A stretch of 30,976 nucleotides of DNA from CAKRJP01 sp963597615 (GTDB taxonomy: Bacteria > Bacillota > Clostridia > Lachnospirales > Lachnospiraceae), in assembly GCA_963597615.1 (NCBI GenBank), contig CAVBQS010000005.1, positions 1 through 30,976 of the forward strand. The letters run 5' to 3'. Both the position numbers and the translations under genes were made by a program. The notes beneath the pieces are model-generated. The model ran no database searches and had not been told where the DNA came from. It worked only from the letters and a program-made list of their open reading frames with translations. Position 1 is the first letter of the stretch. The number at the start of each line of letters is the position of its first letter. This document shows positions 30,008 to 30,976 of the stretch, piece after piece.

Positions 30008-30907
30008 ATGTCTAATTTTAAAGATTTTTTCAACACTACCAACATTTTAAAAACAGCTATTATTATTTACGCTCTTATTTTTTTGGTATATTTTGTAAAA
30101 GATTGTCTGGCACACAAGGAGGACTTTAGAAAAAAAGACCGCAAGGTTGTTACACTACTGCTCATCGGCTGTATAACTAACTTCCTAGACACCTTAGGAA
30201 TTGGAAGTTTTGCTACCACTCAGGCCAGTTTCAAATTTACAAAATCAAGTCCAGATGATATTATGCCTGGAACCTTAAATGTAGGAGATTGTATCCCTGT
30301 TATTTCTGAATTTGTTTTATTTTTAGGTTTAATTCAGGTTGATTCTGTAACTTTAGTAGCAATGATCGCCGCAGCTATTGTAGGTTCCCTAATAGGTGCA
30401 AAGATTGTATCTAGCTGGCCTATCAAAACTGTCCGTATCGCCCTTGGTACTGCCCTTTTATTTATGGCACTTTCCATGGCATGTAAGTTAATGGAGATTG
30501 GACCTTTTGGATCTGTAGGAACAGCTACTGGATTATATGGATTTAAGTTAGTAATTGCTGTTTGCATTAACTTTATTTTAGGTGCATTAATGACCATTGG
30601 AGCCGGTCTTTACACTCCTTGTATCGCTCTTTGCAGTGCTTTAGGTTTAAATGTAAAGATTGCCTTTCCTGTAATGTTTGGATCTTGCTCTTTCTTGATG
30701 CCATCCTGTGGTTTCGAATTTATTAAAAACGGTCGTTATGACCGACTTGCAGCCGCATGCCTTACAGGAGGTGGTATCGTAGGAGTTGCCTTAGCTTTCT
30801 TCATTGTAAAGAGCTTACCTCTTACCGTCCTGACTTGGTTAATCATCGTAGTAATGCTGATTACCGCCGTAACCTTCTACAAGGATGCTTTCAAGAAAGA
30901 AGCTTAA
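30008..30907 (+). CDS. TSUP (TauE/SafE) family permease
   Basis: The 299-residue protein is a multi-pass membrane protein of the TSUP family (DUF81), whose members move sulfite, sulfonates or other small sulfur- or carbon-containing anions. Two repeats are visible: TLLLIGCITNFLDTLGIGSFA, then DDIMPGTLNVGDCIPVISEFVLFLGLIQVD, and in the second half LVIAVCINFILGALMTIGAGLYTPCIALCSALGLN. Eight or nine membrane segments are likely. GGGAGGGA precedes the ATG. The substrate cannot be read from the sequence, and no sulfur metabolism gene is nearby. The upstream neighbour is a divalent cation transporter, but a shared function is not shown. Confidence 0.85.
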   Translation: MSNFKDFFNTTNILKTAIIIYALIFLVYFVKDCLAHKEDFRKKDRKVVTLLLIGCITNFLDTLGIGSFATTQASFKFTKSSPDDIMPGTLNVGDCIPVISEFVLFLGLIQVDSVTLVAMIAAAIVGSLIGAKIVSSWPIKTVRIALGTALLFMALSMACKLMEIGPFGSVGTATGLYGFKLVIAVCINFILGALMTIGAGLYTPCIALCSALGLNVKIAFPVMFGSCSFLMPSCGFEFIKNGRYDRLAAACLTGGGIVGVALAFFIVKSLPLTVLTWLIIVVMLITAVTFYKDAFKKEA

Positions 30908-30931
30908 ACAAAGACCTTATGAAAAAATCAT

Positions 30932-30975
30932 AACCACCCGTCCAACGGGTGGTTTGCTCTAGCCCTATAAGGGCT
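30932..30975. repeat. Two hairpins at the right edge
   Basis: AACCACCCGT-CCA-ACGGGTGGTT (30932-30954) is a perfect 10-bp stem with a triloop, and AGCCC-TATAA-GGGCT (30961-30975) a second stem. The first could be a terminator for the permease gene, but the U-tail (TTGCTCT) is poor. The tandem short palindromes also recall the ends of IS200/IS605 elements; the window ends before this can be judged. Confidence 0.5.
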
Positions 30976-30976
30976 T

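Overview
The window looks like a chromosome segment of a low-GC anaerobic Firmicute, most likely a member of the Lachnospiraceae (Clostridia). The basis is AT-rich DNA, GGAGG-type ribosome binding sites, a comEA / two-component / GerMN lipoprotein / comEC neighbourhood, an argC-(GNAT)-argJ-argB-argD cluster divergent from argG, and an M-box leader before an MgtE-type transporter. The family assignment is inference from gene content; no species is claimed.

Region 1 (about 1-15,823) is an accessory island. Its left edge (1-2,278) is prophage or element scrap: pieces of two tandem large serine recombinases, the C-terminal part of an endolysin, and the last part of a phage family A DNA polymerase, all truncated. 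Next is a tight minus-strand operon (9,741 to 2,317): an ISL3-transposase-like protein, then hsdM, hsdS and hsdR of a type I restriction-modification system. The ISL3-like protein seems to have lost its first catalytic Asp. Its promoter region carries three same-orientation 20-bp repeats spaced 52 and 51 bp, about five helical turns each. The island continues with a 62-aa protein, a structured intergenic RNA region, a 37-codon reading frame crossing a hairpin that sequesters the ribosome binding site of a 258-aa protein, a run of small minus-strand genes (DUF6508, zinc ribbon, unknown, GNAT), a GIY-YIG/DUF4357 protein, a small membrane protein with an XRE regulator, and a SymE-like toxin with a co-transcribed 89-aa protein.

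The island ends inside comEC. The ComEC reading frame is normal up to Gly-Ile-Asn-Asn (residues 729-732) and then changes to an unrelated 18-residue tail, just where the family has its conserved Asn-x-x-Tyr-Gly-His-Pro-His motif. The island therefore appears to be inserted in comEC. A short Tyr-Gly-His-encoding stretch at 16-30 may be the other half of the target gene, but this is weak.

Region 2 (15,823-21,894, minus strand) is chromosomal: comEA, an OmpR-type response regulator, its histidine kinase, a GerMN lipoprotein and the interrupted comEC.

Region 3 (21,998-28,578) is arginine biosynthesis: argC, a GNAT gene, argJ, argB and argD in one minus-strand operon and argG divergent. The intergenic region holds two sigma-A-type promoters and ArgR-box-like sequences.

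Region 4 (28,607-30,976, plus strand) is ion transport: a consensus promoter, an M-box Mg2+ riboswitch with its terminator, a small overlapping reading frame and a membrane-domain-only MgtE homologue, then a TSUP/TauE-family permease with its own promoter. Two short hairpins lie at the right edge.
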